A DNA stretch of 64,000 nucleotides from JACVRW01 sp963820315 (GTDB lineage: Bacteria; Actinomycetota; Thermoleophilia; Solirubrobacterales; Thermoleophilaceae): assembly GCA_963820315.1 (NCBI GenBank), contig CAWFZK010000028.1, forward strand, positions 1-64,000, in the 5' to 3' direction. The first letter of the stretch is position 1; each line of letters starts with the position of its first letter. Of the stretch, positions 8,537 to 17,208 are shown piece by piece. The notes below the pieces were generated by a model. The model ran no database searches, had not been told where the DNA came from, and saw only the letters and a list, made by a program, of their open reading frames with translations. Both the position numbers and the translations under genes were made by a program.

Positions 8537-9220
8537 ATGCGCGGGTCGATTCCTGGCTGGTTACGAGCTTCGGCTGCGTTGACATTCGTCGCAGTTGTCG
8601 CGCTGCAGACGGCAGGGGATGTCGGCGCTGACCCGGAGGCAGCGACAACGGACGTCATCACAGTCGCGGCCGTCGACGCCAACGGTGAACCGGCCAATGG
8701 CTATTCGGTGGTGGACCGGCTCACCACTTCGGTCAGCCTCAGCGGATGCTCCGGCCCGTCGCCGGCCGCTGTGGGCAACAACATCTACTCCTGCGATCCG
8801 AGTGAGGCCGGCGCCAATATATGTTGGCCGGCCCCCGCGTCGCTGTTGTGCGTGCGCGATCCGTGGAGCAGGGCACTTCGTCGTTTTGTCTCCCCTGGCG
8901 CACTCCCTGCGGTGGACCCCCCGGAAACACCGATGCCGTTCGCGCTGGTTCTGGATGACGGCACCCGCTGCGTGCTACGCGCTGGCGACGAGTGGGGCGG
9001 CCGGGCTGACGGCCTGGCCCCGGCATACGGCTGCGGCATGACGAGCTGGTCGTATGCGGTTCTGGCATCGCCTGACCAGGACCTCGCGGCGGCGATCGAC
9101 CGCTCGCAACCGTTGTGGACGGTGCAGACCGGCGACGTTGGTCCGCCTACCGCCGGATTCTGGCCCCCGCGGCCACGCAAGGTGGCGACCGCGTGGTTCG
9201 CGGGCAACGCCGCCGGCTGA
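8537..9220 (+). CDS. Secreted protein of unknown function
   Basis: A 227-residue protein with a clear N-terminal signal peptide (MRGSIPGWLRASAALTFVAV, ending near AGDVGADPE). The mature part has several Cys pairs (LSGCSG, YSCDPS, NICWPA, LLCVRD, TRCVLR, YGCGM) that would form disulfides outside the cell. The mix of Trp, Pro and Cys is typical of small exported mycobacterial proteins, but no named family was recognised. The real stop may be earlier or later if the stretch after 9150 is disturbed: the tail (RPRKVATAWFAGNAAG) is low complexity. Confidence 0.6.
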   Translation: MRGSIPGWLRASAALTFVAVVALQTAGDVGADPEAATTDVITVAAVDANGEPANGYSVVDRLTTSVSLSGCSGPSPAAVGNNIYSCDPSEAGANICWPAPASLLCVRDPWSRALRRFVSPGALPAVDPPETPMPFALVLDDGTRCVLRAGDEWGGRADGLAPAYGCGMTSWSYAVLASPDQDLAAAIDRSQPLWTVQTGDVGPPTAGFWPPRPRKVATAWFAGNAAG

Positions 9221-9234
9221 GCGCCGCGCTCGTG

Positions 9235-9540
9235 TTGATCCCGCCAGCGCTGGAAGCTCTCCGTCGGGGCCTGGTGATAGCACCAGACAGCCGCAACCGC
9301 GTCGCCGAGTCAGCCTTGGCGCAAACTCTTTCCCGACTCGAAGCCGCACACGGTGACCCGGTGGCCGCGCTCGATCACGTCACTCTGGCGATCCGCAACT
9401 ACCACCACGCGGGCAACACCACCCTGATCCTTAACCCGCTGGCTGCCTTCGCCGCCCTTTTCGACCGGCTCGGACGCTATGAACCGGCGGCCACCATCGC
9501 CGGTTTCGCCGACAACCCCTTCTTTGCGAAGTGTTTGAAC
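9235..9540 (+). pseudogene. Fragment of a large ATPase/TPR-type regulator
   Basis: A short open frame reads RRGLVIAPDSRNRVAESALA, then LSRLEAAHGDPVAALDHVTLAIRNY and ALFDRLGRYEPAATIAGFAD. This is the helical repeat found near the C-terminus of large mycobacterial cyclase- or LuxR-like ATPase regulators (about 1000 residues). The ATPase domain and the C-terminal end are absent and there is no start with a ribosome binding site, so it is a gene scar. Confidence 0.6.
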
Positions 9541-9612
9541 CCGATGGCGCTCGCCATGCGTACACAAGGTGTAGGTGCGCCGAGGGCGCGCACCGAGAAC
9601 AGAGTGTGAATC

Positions 9613-9795
9613 ATGAAGCGCAAGCTTTTCGCGACCAGCTGTCTGGCTGGCATGGTCATCATCGGGGCCGCAGCGATGGCAAACGCCGCGCCGAACCCCA
9701 GCGAATCAGGACCCTCGATGTCGAATACACCGACGACATCGACGACACCCGCAACCGCACCGGCATATCCGGGTCATAGTAGCTACGGCTACTGA
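9613..9795 (+). CDS. Small secreted protein (60 residues)
   Basis: It begins MKRKLFATSCLAGMVIIGAA and has a typical signal peptide cleaved after ANA, leaving about 35 residues rich in Pro, Ser and Thr that end in SSYGY. The ATG follows shortly after the regulator fragment. It resembles the many short exported peptides of mycobacteria; function unknown. Confidence 0.55.
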   Translation: MKRKLFATSCLAGMVIIGAAAMANAAPNPSESGPSMSNTPTTSTTPATAPAYPGHSSYGY

Positions 9796-9871
9796 CCAAC
9801 CAGTGGCAGTCTGGGTCAAGTCCAGGGACGTGGTGTACGTCGTCGTCGTGTGATTCTTCGACTTCGTGGGT

Positions 9872-10112
9872 TCAGGCGGTTAGTGCCGCTGGGGTGGCCT
9901 CCTGTTCCGTTGGCGAGTTCTGGTCTGCTCGGGATTTGCTGAGGACGTCCAGGCCGAGGTAGCGCCGTGATTCGGCCCATTCGTCGTGTTGTTCGGCGAG
10001 CACCGCGCCGACGAGGCGGATCAGCGCGTTGCGGTCGGGGAAGATGCCGACGACGTCGGTGCGGCGGCGGATCTCCTTGTTGAGGCGTTCCTTTATCCGA
10101 CCCTCCGGCGTG
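9872..10112 (-). pseudogene. IS256-family (Mutator) transposase remnant, C-terminal end
   Basis: The minus strand, in a frame ending at the TGA at 9872-9874, reads IKERLNKEIRRRTDVVGIFP, then DRNALIRLVGAVLAEQHDEW and ESRRYLGLDVLSKSRADQN. This is the conserved C-terminal tail of IS256-type transposases. The rest of the protein, including the catalytic residues, is missing: the sequence breaks off at about 10112, directly before the recombinase gene. Confidence 0.85.
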
Positions 10113-10138
10113 GGTCAACCCGTTGAGAGTGTCGGGTT

Positions 10139-11075
10139 TCAGTGGTCGAGACGGTCGAGGTGGTCGGTCAGAGCGTGTGCGACGCGGTCGTGGCGGGCGG
10201 CTTCGTCGGTCCAGCCGCGGGTCTGGGCGTCGGCTTTAAGGGCTTGGATGTCGGCGAGCTGGTCGGTGAGGGCACCGCGGAATTCGGGTGCGGTGATGTA
10301 GTTGTCGCAGGTTTCGCAGATGTTGGCATACGGGCAGGGGCCGGCGGCTGGGTGGCGGGCGCAGTAGCCGTGCGCGACAAGGGTTTTCAGCATCTCGCTG
10401 TGTAGCCAGCTGACCTTGTCGGGCAGGATGGGTTTGCCGACCGGGGTCAGGGTGAACTGGCGACGCATCTTGCCCATCGCCTCGTCGTAGGCGGTGCGCA
10501 GAGTGGGTGAGGCGAGGGTGGCGTAGCGCAGTGTTATCTGCGGCGTGACGTGCCCGAGCAATGTCATCAACGCTTGCAGGCTCATGCCCGCGTTGGCCAG
10601 TTCGGTGGCCCAGGTGTGGCGCAGTTGATGAGGAGTCACGGCCAGCACGCCGCCATCGGGCGCGCGCAGGCCGGCGGCTTCGGCGGCGGCGAGCAACCCA
10701 TTGCGCAGCCGGGTGTAGCCGAGGCGGCGCCCACGCTGGGTGAACAGGAAGTCGGTGAGCACACCGGTGCGTGGGTGCGGCAGTGGCCGGTGCGCGCCGC
10801 GGAGGCTGACCCACTCATCGAGCGCGGCGACCGTGGACGCCGATAGCGGCACCATGCGTTCGGTGGCGAGCTTGCCCAGCGGTACCTTCAACTAGGTGCC
10901 GGCGGGCCCGTAGTCGACGATGCCGCCGAGCTCGAGGTCGAGCAGCTCCCCGACCCGCAACCCGGCGCCGCGCAGCACGGTCAATCCGACGCGGGCGAAC
11001 GGATCACCCAGGCGAGCAACGGCGTTCATCACCGCGGCGTCGACATCAGGGGCCAGTGCGCGTGGCAGCGGCTGG
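10139..11075 (-). pseudogene. Tyrosine recombinase/integrase, truncated and with an in-frame stop
   Basis: The catalytic domain is recognisable: Arg in GAGLRVGELLDLEL, HQLRHTWAT (His-x-x-Arg), LLGHVTPQITLRYA (His) with the nucleophile Tyr in the same segment. A Cys-rich tail (CARHPAAGPCPYANICETC) follows, as in some multi-gene recombinase elements of actinobacteria. A TAG at 10892-10894 interrupts the frame between GIVDYGPAGT and LKVPLGKLATERMVPL, where relatives have Trp (GTWLKVPLGKL), so it is most simply a TGG-to-TAG change. The N-terminal arm-binding domain is missing because the homology ends at the join near 11,076. Not functional as written. Confidence 0.85.
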
Positions 11076-11090
11076 TCAAGTTTGGATGGC
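11066..11090. other. Join between two unrelated sequence segments
   Basis: On the minus strand the GcvT-family frame reads AAVWDAIQT and stops, while recombinase coding (QPLPRALAPDV) begins a few bases further on. Both genes are cut internally. To the left the content is mycobacterial with transposon scars; to the right it is a compact, higher-GC operon region. No IS end or att-like duplication is visible at the join. Confidence 0.8.
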
Positions 11091-12920
11091 GTCCCACACG
11101 GCAGCGCCGTCGTCAGGGTGGCAGAAGACCTCGTAGCCGAGCTCACCCGTGTAGCCCGTGCGCGAGACCACGATGGGCGTGCCGTCGTACGCGCCGATGC
11201 GGCCGACGAGGAAGCGGAACCACTTGAGCTCCTCGAGCGACGGGTGCGTCGGGGGCGTCCAGACGATCTTCTTCATCAGCTCGCGGCTCTCGGGCCCCTG
11301 GACCGCCACGTTGTGGAGCTGGTCCGTGGACGGCTTGACGAGGACCCGCAGACCGAGCCGGTCGGCGAGCTCCTTGAGCCAGATGCCGTCGTACTCGTCG
11401 CCGCCGATGAAGCGGAAGTTGTCATCGCCGAGCCGGAAGACGGTCGCGTCGTCGATCATGCCGCCGGTCTCGTTGCAGACGGCGGTGTAGACGACCTGGC
11501 CGACCGCCAGCCGGCGGATGTCGCGCGTGACCGCCCACTGCATCAGCAGCTCGGCGTCCGGGCCGAGGATCTCCCACTTGCGCAGCGGCGAGAGGTCCAT
11601 CACGACGGCCTTCTCGCGGCAGGCCCAGTACTCGGCGACCCCGCCCTCGTTGTTGAAGCAGTGCGGCAGCCAGTAGCCGCGGTACTCCACGAAGCTCTCG
11701 GTGAGCTCGCTCGTCCGCGGGTGGAACGCCGTCTCCTTGGTCATTACGGGCTCGGCCTCCGGTGTCACGCGATGGGCGATCGCCGTCTGAAAGCGGTTCT
11801 CGGGCGAGTAGACGCGAACGTGGACGTCGGTGCACTCCCAGGCGTTCGCCGCGTCGACGTCGTCCGGACAGGCCGACGAGGCGCACACGAGGTCGCTCAG
11901 CGCCCGCATCAGCACGTAGTCGCCCGGCCGTGACCAGGGCTCGTCCATGCAGATCTGGTGCTCGCGGTCGAGGCCCGTGTTGTAGAAGTAGTTGATCGCC
12001 TCCCAGCCCTTGCGTTCGGCGATTCCGAAGCGCGTGACCTCAGCGTTGAAGTTGTCGGTGCAGTTGACGTGGCCGGGGTAGCCGAGGTCCTCGTAGTACT
12101 TCGCGTAGCAGGCGAGCCCGAACATGTCGTGGCGGCCGACCGTGTCCTGGACGACCTGCACGAGCGGGTCCTGGTCGACGTCGAAGAACTTGCTGTAGAT
12201 CCCAGGCCCGGGCACCGCGGCGCCCATCAGCGAGCGCGTGGTGACGCCGTCGATGCCGCGCTCGAGCCCCCTCTCGAGCTTCTCGCGATGGAAGGCGAGG
12301 AAGTCCGAGCACTGCTTGCCCTGGACGTCGATGACCTGGATGAACTCGCCCTCCTTCACCTCGTAGGCGAGGGCGCTGGCCCTGTCGACCCGGAAGTCGA
12401 GCCGCGGCTCGGCGAGCGGGGCGGGCAGCTCGATCTCCGCCTCGGGACGTGGCGTCGCGCGCTTCAGCTCGACGACGAGCGCCGATGCGGGCGGCTCGCC
12501 GTCCACGACACGCCCGCCCGGCGCGGCGACGATCGCCAGGGCCTCACGCCCGACTTCGAACGACTCCGACGCGCCCGGCGCCCCTTCGTGCCCGAACAGG
12601 CGCAGCGCACGGGCGTCGGCGGGGCGCAGGCCGCGAGCGTGCAGGACGTGCAGGAAGCCGTCGTCGCTCCCGTTTGAGAGCAGGCCGCGCAGCACCGACG
12701 CCGGCGCGTCCGGCGTCACGCCGAGGGCGGCCGGGTCCTCGCGGCCGTCGGGCGCGAGGACCGTCAGCTCGGCAGGCTGGCCGCCGTCCGGGTCGATCAC
12801 CGTCATGCGGTCGCCGGCGTGCAGCTCGACGACCGTAGCGGCGCCCGGCCGCACCCACCAGGACTCGAACGTCCTGTCGGCGGGCCGCAGGCCGGATAGC
12901 GGCGTCGAGACGGCCATCAC
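11076..12920 (-). CDS. DUF1989 (urea carboxylase-associated) and GcvT-like fusion protein, 3'-truncated
   Basis: The first 170 residues and residues 170-400 resemble the DUF1989/urea-carboxylase-associated fold (FIQVIDVQGKQCSDFLAFH, GHVNCTDNFN). From about residue 410 it is a folate-binding aminomethyltransferase domain (GYWLPHCFNNEGGVAEYWAC, VVMDLSPLRKWEI, RTGYTGELGYEVF). GcvT domains move one-carbon units to tetrahydrofolate. The last 100 or so residues of the GcvT domain are lost at the join at 11,076. It lies 13 bases downstream of the acyl-CoA-dehydrogenase-like gene, in the same operon and behind the palindromic operator at 14,360, so it probably serves the methylamine/NMG gene set. Substrate unknown. 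Confidence 0.85.
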   Translation of the reverse strand: MMAVSTPLSGLRPADRTFESWWVRPGAATVVELHAGDRMTVIDPDGGQPAELTVLAPDGREDPAALGVTPDAPASVLRGLLSNGSDDGFLHVLHARGLRPADARALRLFGHEGAPGASESFEVGREALAIVAAPGGRVVDGEPPASALVVELKRATPRPEAEIELPAPLAEPRLDFRVDRASALAYEVKEGEFIQVIDVQGKQCSDFLAFHREKLERGLERGIDGVTTRSLMGAAVPGPGIYSKFFDVDQDPLVQVVQDTVGRHDMFGLACYAKYYEDLGYPGHVNCTDNFNAEVTRFGIAERKGWEAINYFYNTGLDREHQICMDEPWSRPGDYVLMRALSDLVCASSACPDDVDAANAWECTDVHVRVYSPENRFQTAIAHRVTPEAEPVMTKETAFHPRTSELTESFVEYRGYWLPHCFNNEGGVAEYWACREKAVVMDLSPLRKWEILGPDAELLMQWAVTRDIRRLAVGQVVYTAVCNETGGMIDDATVFRLGDDNFRFIGGDEYDGIWLKELADRLGLRVLVKPSTDQLHNVAVQGPESRELMKKIVWTPPTHPSLEELKWFRFLVGRIGAYDGTPIVVSRTGYTGELGYEVFCHPDDGAAVWDAIQT

Positions 12921-12933
12921 GTCCCTCCTCAGC

Positions 12934-14340
12934 TTAGGCCTTGGCGGCCGGCTCGCGCTCCTCGTCCTTGTCCGCCTGTTCGGTGAGCTGCTTGGCGAGC
13001 TCGCGCTTGGCGGCGGCGTCGAGCTTCTTCACCTCGTTCTCGACCACGCGGCGGTTGTAGGTCTGGTTCCAGTAGTCGAGCGCCTCGAAGCCGAGCAGCA
13101 CGGCCTTGCCGACGAACTGGCGCAGGACCTCGTTGGTCGGGCCCATGACCCAGCCCGCCTTGGCGTCGCGGACGTAGCGCTCGAGCTCCATGTCGCGCTT
13201 GTAGCCCGAACCGCCGCACGCGTGCAGCATCTTGTCCACGTGGTGGGCCGTGTTCTTGGCCGCCTCGAACTTGATCTGCCAGGCCCAGTGCAGGTAGTCG
13301 GCGCGGGCTGTCTCGCCGACCTCGAGGATGCGGCGGTTGTCGTCGGTCACGCGGTCCATCGCCTGGGCGACGGAGAGCACGAAGACGCGGCAGGCGTTCG
13401 TGTCCATCACGGCCTCGCCGACGTAGTCCTGGATCGTCGGGTAGTCGGCGACGCGCATGCCCACGTCGACATGGCGCTTGCGGGTGGTATGCCGCTTGGC
13501 GATGTCGATCGCGCCCATCGTGATCCCGTTCCACACCGACGAAGAGCCGACCAGGAACCAGGGATCGACCGCCTCGTCGTTGGAGGCGGCGCCGTCGCCG
13601 AGCGGCCCGACGATCTGCTCGGCGGGGATCTCGACGCCCTCGACCTGGATCGGGCCAGACTGGTTGCCGCGCAGCCCGAGCGCGTCCCACAGCGACGGCT
13701 GCGCCTTCACGTCCTCCCCGTCGATCACGAACACCGACAGGTCGTCGTAGCCCTTGAAGTCGGGGCTCGTGGTCTGCACCACGTAGAAGTCGGCGAACCC
13801 GCCGGACGTCGTCCAGGAGGCCTTCTTGTTGACCTTGAAGCCGCCGTTCGAGCGCTCCGCGCTCGACGAGAACGGGTACCAGAAGTGCGAGCCCGTCTCG
13901 GGGTCGGAATAGGAGAGGGTGCCGATCTTGCAGTCGCCGAGCGGGCGGATGTACTTGTCGATCAGCTCGGGCGTAGGCCGGAACATGAGCGTCGCGACCG
14001 CGCTCATGTGCATCACGTAACACATGGCGGTCGAGGCGCAGCCGTAGCGCGCGATCGTCTCGCAGGCCATCGCGTAGGCGACGTGGTTCTCGCCGAGCCC
14101 GCCGTACTCCTCCGGCACCGTCAGCGCCAGGAAACCATTTTCGGCCAGGATCTCGAAGTTGCGGCGCGGATACAGCAGCTCGTCATCCGAGCGCTTCGCG
14201 TTCGCGCGCATCTCGCTCTCGCAGAGCTCGATCAGCTTCGCGCGCAGCTCCTTCTGGCGCTCAGTGAGGACCCAGTCCGGATCCCAGTCGTAGCCGAGGC
14301 CCCAGAAGGGCTCGCCGCCCCACGTCTTCTCCATCATCAC
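12934..14340 (-). CDS. Acyl-CoA dehydrogenase-family flavoprotein
   Basis: A 468-residue protein with the acyl-CoA dehydrogenase layout: N-terminal helices (VPEEYGGLGENHVAYAMA), the middle beta domain (GTLSYSDPETGS, WTTSGGFADFYVV) and the C-terminal helical domain (HACGGSGYKRDMELERYVRD). Its length is above the usual 380-400 because of an N-terminal extension and a charged C-terminal tail. The start is one of GTG-ATG-ATG at 14340-14332 after GGGAG. It is the first gene of an operon with the DUF1989-GcvT fusion. In this context it may oxidise an N-methyl or amine compound rather than a fatty acyl-CoA; that is inference. Confidence 0.85.
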   Translation of the reverse strand: MMMEKTWGGEPFWGLGYDWDPDWVLTERQKELRAKLIELCESEMRANAKRSDDELLYPRRNFEILAENGFLALTVPEEYGGLGENHVAYAMACETIARYGCASTAMCYVMHMSAVATLMFRPTPELIDKYIRPLGDCKIGTLSYSDPETGSHFWYPFSSSAERSNGGFKVNKKASWTTSGGFADFYVVQTTSPDFKGYDDLSVFVIDGEDVKAQPSLWDALGLRGNQSGPIQVEGVEIPAEQIVGPLGDGAASNDEAVDPWFLVGSSSVWNGITMGAIDIAKRHTTRKRHVDVGMRVADYPTIQDYVGEAVMDTNACRVFVLSVAQAMDRVTDDNRRILEVGETARADYLHWAWQIKFEAAKNTAHHVDKMLHACGGSGYKRDMELERYVRDAKAGWVMGPTNEVLRQFVGKAVLLGFEALDYWNQTYNRRVVENEVKKLDAAAKRELAKQLTEQADKDEEREPAAKA

Positions 14341-14359
14341 TCCCAGTCGGCGGGTGCGT

Positions 14360-14377
14360 TAGTACAAATATGTACAA
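14360..14377 (-). promoter_or_regulatory. Candidate operator of the NMG-type regulon (site D)
   Basis: TAGTACAAATATGTACAA on the plus strand matches the palindrome TTGNNCAAATTNGNNCAA shared by five promoters in this window. It lies 20-37 bases upstream of the acyl-CoA-dehydrogenase-like gene. On the transcribed side TACTAA at its end could be a -10 with TAGAAC upstream as -35. It also lies between that gene and the divergent lipoprotein gene at 14486. Confidence 0.7.
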
Positions 14378-14485
14378 GGGGTTCTATCGCATTCGCAGTC
14401 GGGTGTCCATCGCCGTGCGGGGCCGGAGTAAGAGCAGCGTAGGAATCCGCCGGCCCGCTGATCGCGCTCATTACCTTGAGGTGCG

Positions 14486-15214
14486 ATGAGCGGACTGAGT
14501 CGCCGACAAGCAATAGCCGGATTCGGAGGCGTGAGCCTCGGCGCGCTGCTCGCCGCCTGCAGCGACGACGACTCGCCGACCGCGCGCGTCGAGACCACCG
14601 ACGGCGGCACCTCCACGGTCGAGCCCAAGGGCGCCCGCGACGACCTCGCCGCGCGCTTCGACGAGGCCGCTCGCTGCGCGCAGACCGCCGAGCAGACCGA
14701 GGGCCCGTACTACTTCGACGTGGACGCGATCCGCCGCGACATCCGCGAGGACCGCGAGGGCGCCACGCTGCGCCTGGGTGTGCGCGTGCGAGACGCGGCG
14801 GGCGGCTGCGAGCCGATAGCCGACGCGGTGGTCGACATCTGGCACTGCGACGCCGGCGGCAGCTACTCGGGCTTCGACGGTGCCGAGGGCGAGACATACC
14901 TGCGCGGTGCCCAGGTCACGAACCGCGACGGCATCGCCGAGTTCAGGACGGTATATCCGGGCTGGTATCCGGGCCGGACCGTGCACATCCACGCGAAGGT
15001 GCACCTCGATCGCCAGACCGCGCTGACCACCCAGTTCTACTTCGACGACGCGCTCACGGCCGAGGTCCACTCGAGCGAGCCCTACAGCTCGGACGGCGCC
15101 CGCGACGTGACGAACGACAGCGACGGGATCTACGACCCGTCGCTCGAGCTCACGCTCTCGGAAGAGGGAGAGGGCTACCTCGGCCTGATCACGCTCGACG
15201 TGACGAGGGCTTGA
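14486..15214 (+). CDS. Exported lipoprotein related to intradiol ring-cleavage dioxygenases
   Basis: A 242-residue protein. The N-terminus SRRQAIAGFGGVSLGALLAAC combines a twin-Arg-like export signal and a lipobox, so it should be anchored outside the membrane. The mature part has the intradiol dioxygenase fold: EQTEGPYYFD, VVDIWHCDAGGSYSG, FRTVYPGWYPGRTVHIHAKV, with Tyr/His residues that can bind non-haem iron. Extracytoplasmic members are common in actinobacteria and their substrates are mostly unknown. TTGAGGTG precedes the ATG. It is divergent from the acyl-CoA-dehydrogenase operon and precedes amt1, but I cannot tie it to amine metabolism. Confidence 0.85.
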   Translation: MSGLSRRQAIAGFGGVSLGALLAACSDDDSPTARVETTDGGTSTVEPKGARDDLAARFDEAARCAQTAEQTEGPYYFDVDAIRRDIREDREGATLRLGVRVRDAAGGCEPIADAVVDIWHCDAGGSYSGFDGAEGETYLRGAQVTNRDGIAEFRTVYPGWYPGRTVHIHAKVHLDRQTALTTQFYFDDALTAEVHSSEPYSSDGARDVTNDSDGIYDPSLELTLSEEGEGYLGLITLDVTRA

Positions 15215-15243
15215 GCGAGGCGGCACGCGCCGCCCTCGACACG

Positions 15244-15261
15244 CTGTACAAATTCGACCAA
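15244..15261 (+). promoter_or_regulatory. Candidate operator of the NMG-type regulon (site E, amt1)
   Basis: CTGTACAAATTCGACCAA matches the shared palindrome at 16 of 18 positions including AATT, the following G and the terminal CAA. It lies about 90 bases upstream of the first ammonium transporter gene. No clear -35/-10 pair could be set around it. Confidence 0.65.
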
Positions 15262-15348
15262 CGATTTTCCGACAGGCGTCCGAATCGCCGCCTGGGGACC
15301 TCTGCAAAGAATCGCCTTCTCGGGAGCTGACCTAGACGAGGAGGCCGG

Positions 15349-16709
15349 ATGCAGGAAGTGAACGATGCGCTCGCGTTGCAGAGTGCGACGAACCTCGAGT
15401 TCTTCTACTGGGTGTCGATCGCCCTGATGTTCCTCATCCACGCGGGCTTCCTCGTCTACGAGACCGGCGCCTCGCGCGTCAAGAACGTTCTCGCCTCGGC
15501 GATGAAGAACCTCATGACGCTGGCGATCGTGATCCCGAGCTTCTTCTTCGTCGGCTGGTTCCTCTACAACTCGATGCCGACCGGCGTCCCGCGCCTCGAC
15601 GAGTTCGCCAAGGCGGCGCTGCCGTGGAGCGACAACATGGGGCCGAACCTCCAGGACTCCGCCAGCGGCGTGTTCTGGGGCTGCTTCGCGCTGTTCGCCG
15701 CGACCACCGCGTCGATCATGTCCGGCGCGGTGATCGAGCGCATCCGCCTGAGCGCGTTCCTCATCCTGGCGACGTTCCTCGGCTCGGTCGTGTGGATCAT
15801 CGGCGCGTCCTGGGGCTGGCACCCGGCCGGCTGGATGCTCACCGAGCTGGGCTTCCACGATGTCGGCGCGGCGGGCTGCGTGCACGTGGTCGCGGGCATG
15901 TTCGCCTTCGGCGTCCTGATCAATCTGGGGCCGCGCATCGGCCGCTTCGTCAAGGGAAGGGCCGTCCAGATTCGCGGCCACAACCTGACCCAGTCGATGC
16001 TCGGCCTGATGCTCATCTACGTCGGCTTCTTCGGCTTCCTGATGGGCTGCGTCATCTACTCGGGTGAGGGCTTCACCACGATCTACGGCGCGCCGACGAA
16101 CCTCTCCGCCTGGGTGTTCAACATCCTCATGGGCCTCGCGGGCGGCATCATCGGCGGCTACCTCGCGTCACGTGGCGAACCGTTCTGGTGCGTGTCGGGC
16201 GGACTCGCGGGCGTGATCGCGTCGGCTGCCGGCCTCGACGTCTACCACCCGGCGCTCGCGTTCGTGGTGTCGATCATCGGCGGCTTCATGATGCCTTCGT
16301 CGGCTCGCTGCTCGAGAAGCGGGGGATCGACGATGCCGTCGGAGCGGTCGCGGTGCACGGAGCGGTGGGCCTCTGGTCGCTGGTGGCGGTCGGCATCTTC
16401 GCCTCCGGCTACCCGAACGTCGGGGGCGCCCCGGACGTGTCGATCGGCGGCCAGCTGGTTGGCGCCGTCACGTTCGCAGCGCTCGGCTTCATCCCCGGAT
16501 ACGTGATCTCGAAGGTGCTCGCCGTCAGCGGGATGTTGCGGATCCCGCGCCCCGCGGAGCTCGCCGGGCTCGACCTGGCGGAAGTACCCGCCAGTGCGTT
16601 CCCCGAGGGCATCCCCGCGACGCCCGAGCCGCTGCTGGCCGCCACGGCGGTCGCCCACGAGAACGGCAACCAGCCGCACGACCCGATCCCCGAGCCCGCT
16701 GCGACCTAG
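15349..16709 (+). pseudogene. amt: Ammonium/methylammonium transporter Amt1, frameshifted
   Basis: An Amt/Rh-family transporter of about 453 residues with 11 membrane helices if one frameshift is corrected. The first frame covers helices up to VVSIIGGFMMP; one base is missing near 16,294, after which FVGSLLEKRGIDDAVGAVAV continues in another frame to 16709. Both pore histidines are present (GCVHVVAG and VAVHGAVG), as in working ammonium channels. The C-terminal tail has the GLDLAE motif. An operator lies upstream and a small membrane protein gene follows after 15 bases. Given other indels in the window, a sequence error is more likely than a real mutation. Methylammonium is a known Amt substrate, which suits the gene neighbourhood. 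Confidence 0.85.
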
Positions 16710-16724
16710 CGAAAGGAAACACGC

Positions 16725-16946
16725 ATGGATACCGCACCAATCGACAGCTACGACGGCGCGGCCGACATCTTCACGTTCGGCGGCGGTTCGTTCGGGATGT
16801 GGCTTTTCCTGATCCTGGCCATGCTTCTGTTCATCGGCCTGATCGTCAGGATGGCCGTCCACGAGACGCATTCGTTCGCGCGGCTCAGCGAGGACGAGCC
16901 CGTGGCAGCGGGGGACGCGAGTGAACCGGTCAGCCAAGCCGCGTAA
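16725..16946 (+). CDS. Small single-helix membrane protein next to amt genes
   Basis: A 73-residue protein with one hydrophobic helix (MWLFLILAMLLFIGLIVRMA) and an acidic C-terminal tail. GAAAGGAAAC precedes the ATG. It sits 15 bases after amt1 and 260 bases before amt2, so it is likely cotranscribed with amt1 and could be a transporter accessory peptide. No family recognised. Confidence 0.7.
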   Translation: MDTAPIDSYDGAADIFTFGGGSFGMWLFLILAMLLFIGLIVRMAVHETHSFARLSEDEPVAAGDASEPVSQAA

Positions 16947-17102
16947 GACCTACCCCCGCTGGAGGACCTATCCGGCGCGCCCCGCACGGCCGGTGGCGCG
17001 GGCCGCCGGAAGGCCTTTGCCTGCGCCCGGCAACGGGCGCGTGCGCTGAGCGCCGCCTGAGTCGCCTGCCTCCCTGACCCACCCGTCCCAGACGCGGGTT
17101 TG

Positions 17103-17165
17103 TTGACCTGCGTCCGCTGGCCGTGCTAAAAAGGCGCCAGCAGCGGATTGGACCAATTCGCACAA
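17103..17165 (+). promoter_or_regulatory. Promoter and candidate operator (site B) of amt2
   Basis: TTGACC (17103-17108), a 17-base spacer and CTAAAA (17126-17131) form a plausible promoter. The palindrome TTGGACCAATTCGCACAA follows at 17148-17165, just past the expected transcription start, where a bound repressor would block elongation. This is one of the best matches to the shared TTGNNCAAATTNGNNCAA motif. Confidence 0.7.
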
Positions 17166-17208
17166 GGCCTCCGGAGAAAACCGGAGCGCCGCACGGGGGA
17201 GGAGAACC

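Noticed and set aside
9115..9609. A 164-codon gene overlapping the secreted protein at 8537
   Set aside because: Only the middle of the frame matches a known family and it is a fragment; the beginning is a shadow of the secreted protein gene.
12805..14442. A long plus-strand open frame (545 codons) across the ACAD-like gene
   Set aside because: It is the antisense shadow of a clearly recognisable flavoprotein gene; the translation is Arg/Leu/Val-rich with no family motif. The same holds for the long antisense frames over gmaS (23659-25230), mgsC (20614-21894) and soxA (33393-34841).
17161..17208. Leader of amt2 considered as a glycine or other riboswitch
   Set aside because: The GGAG stems there are short and the conserved glycine-aptamer core is not present; the operator explains the region better.
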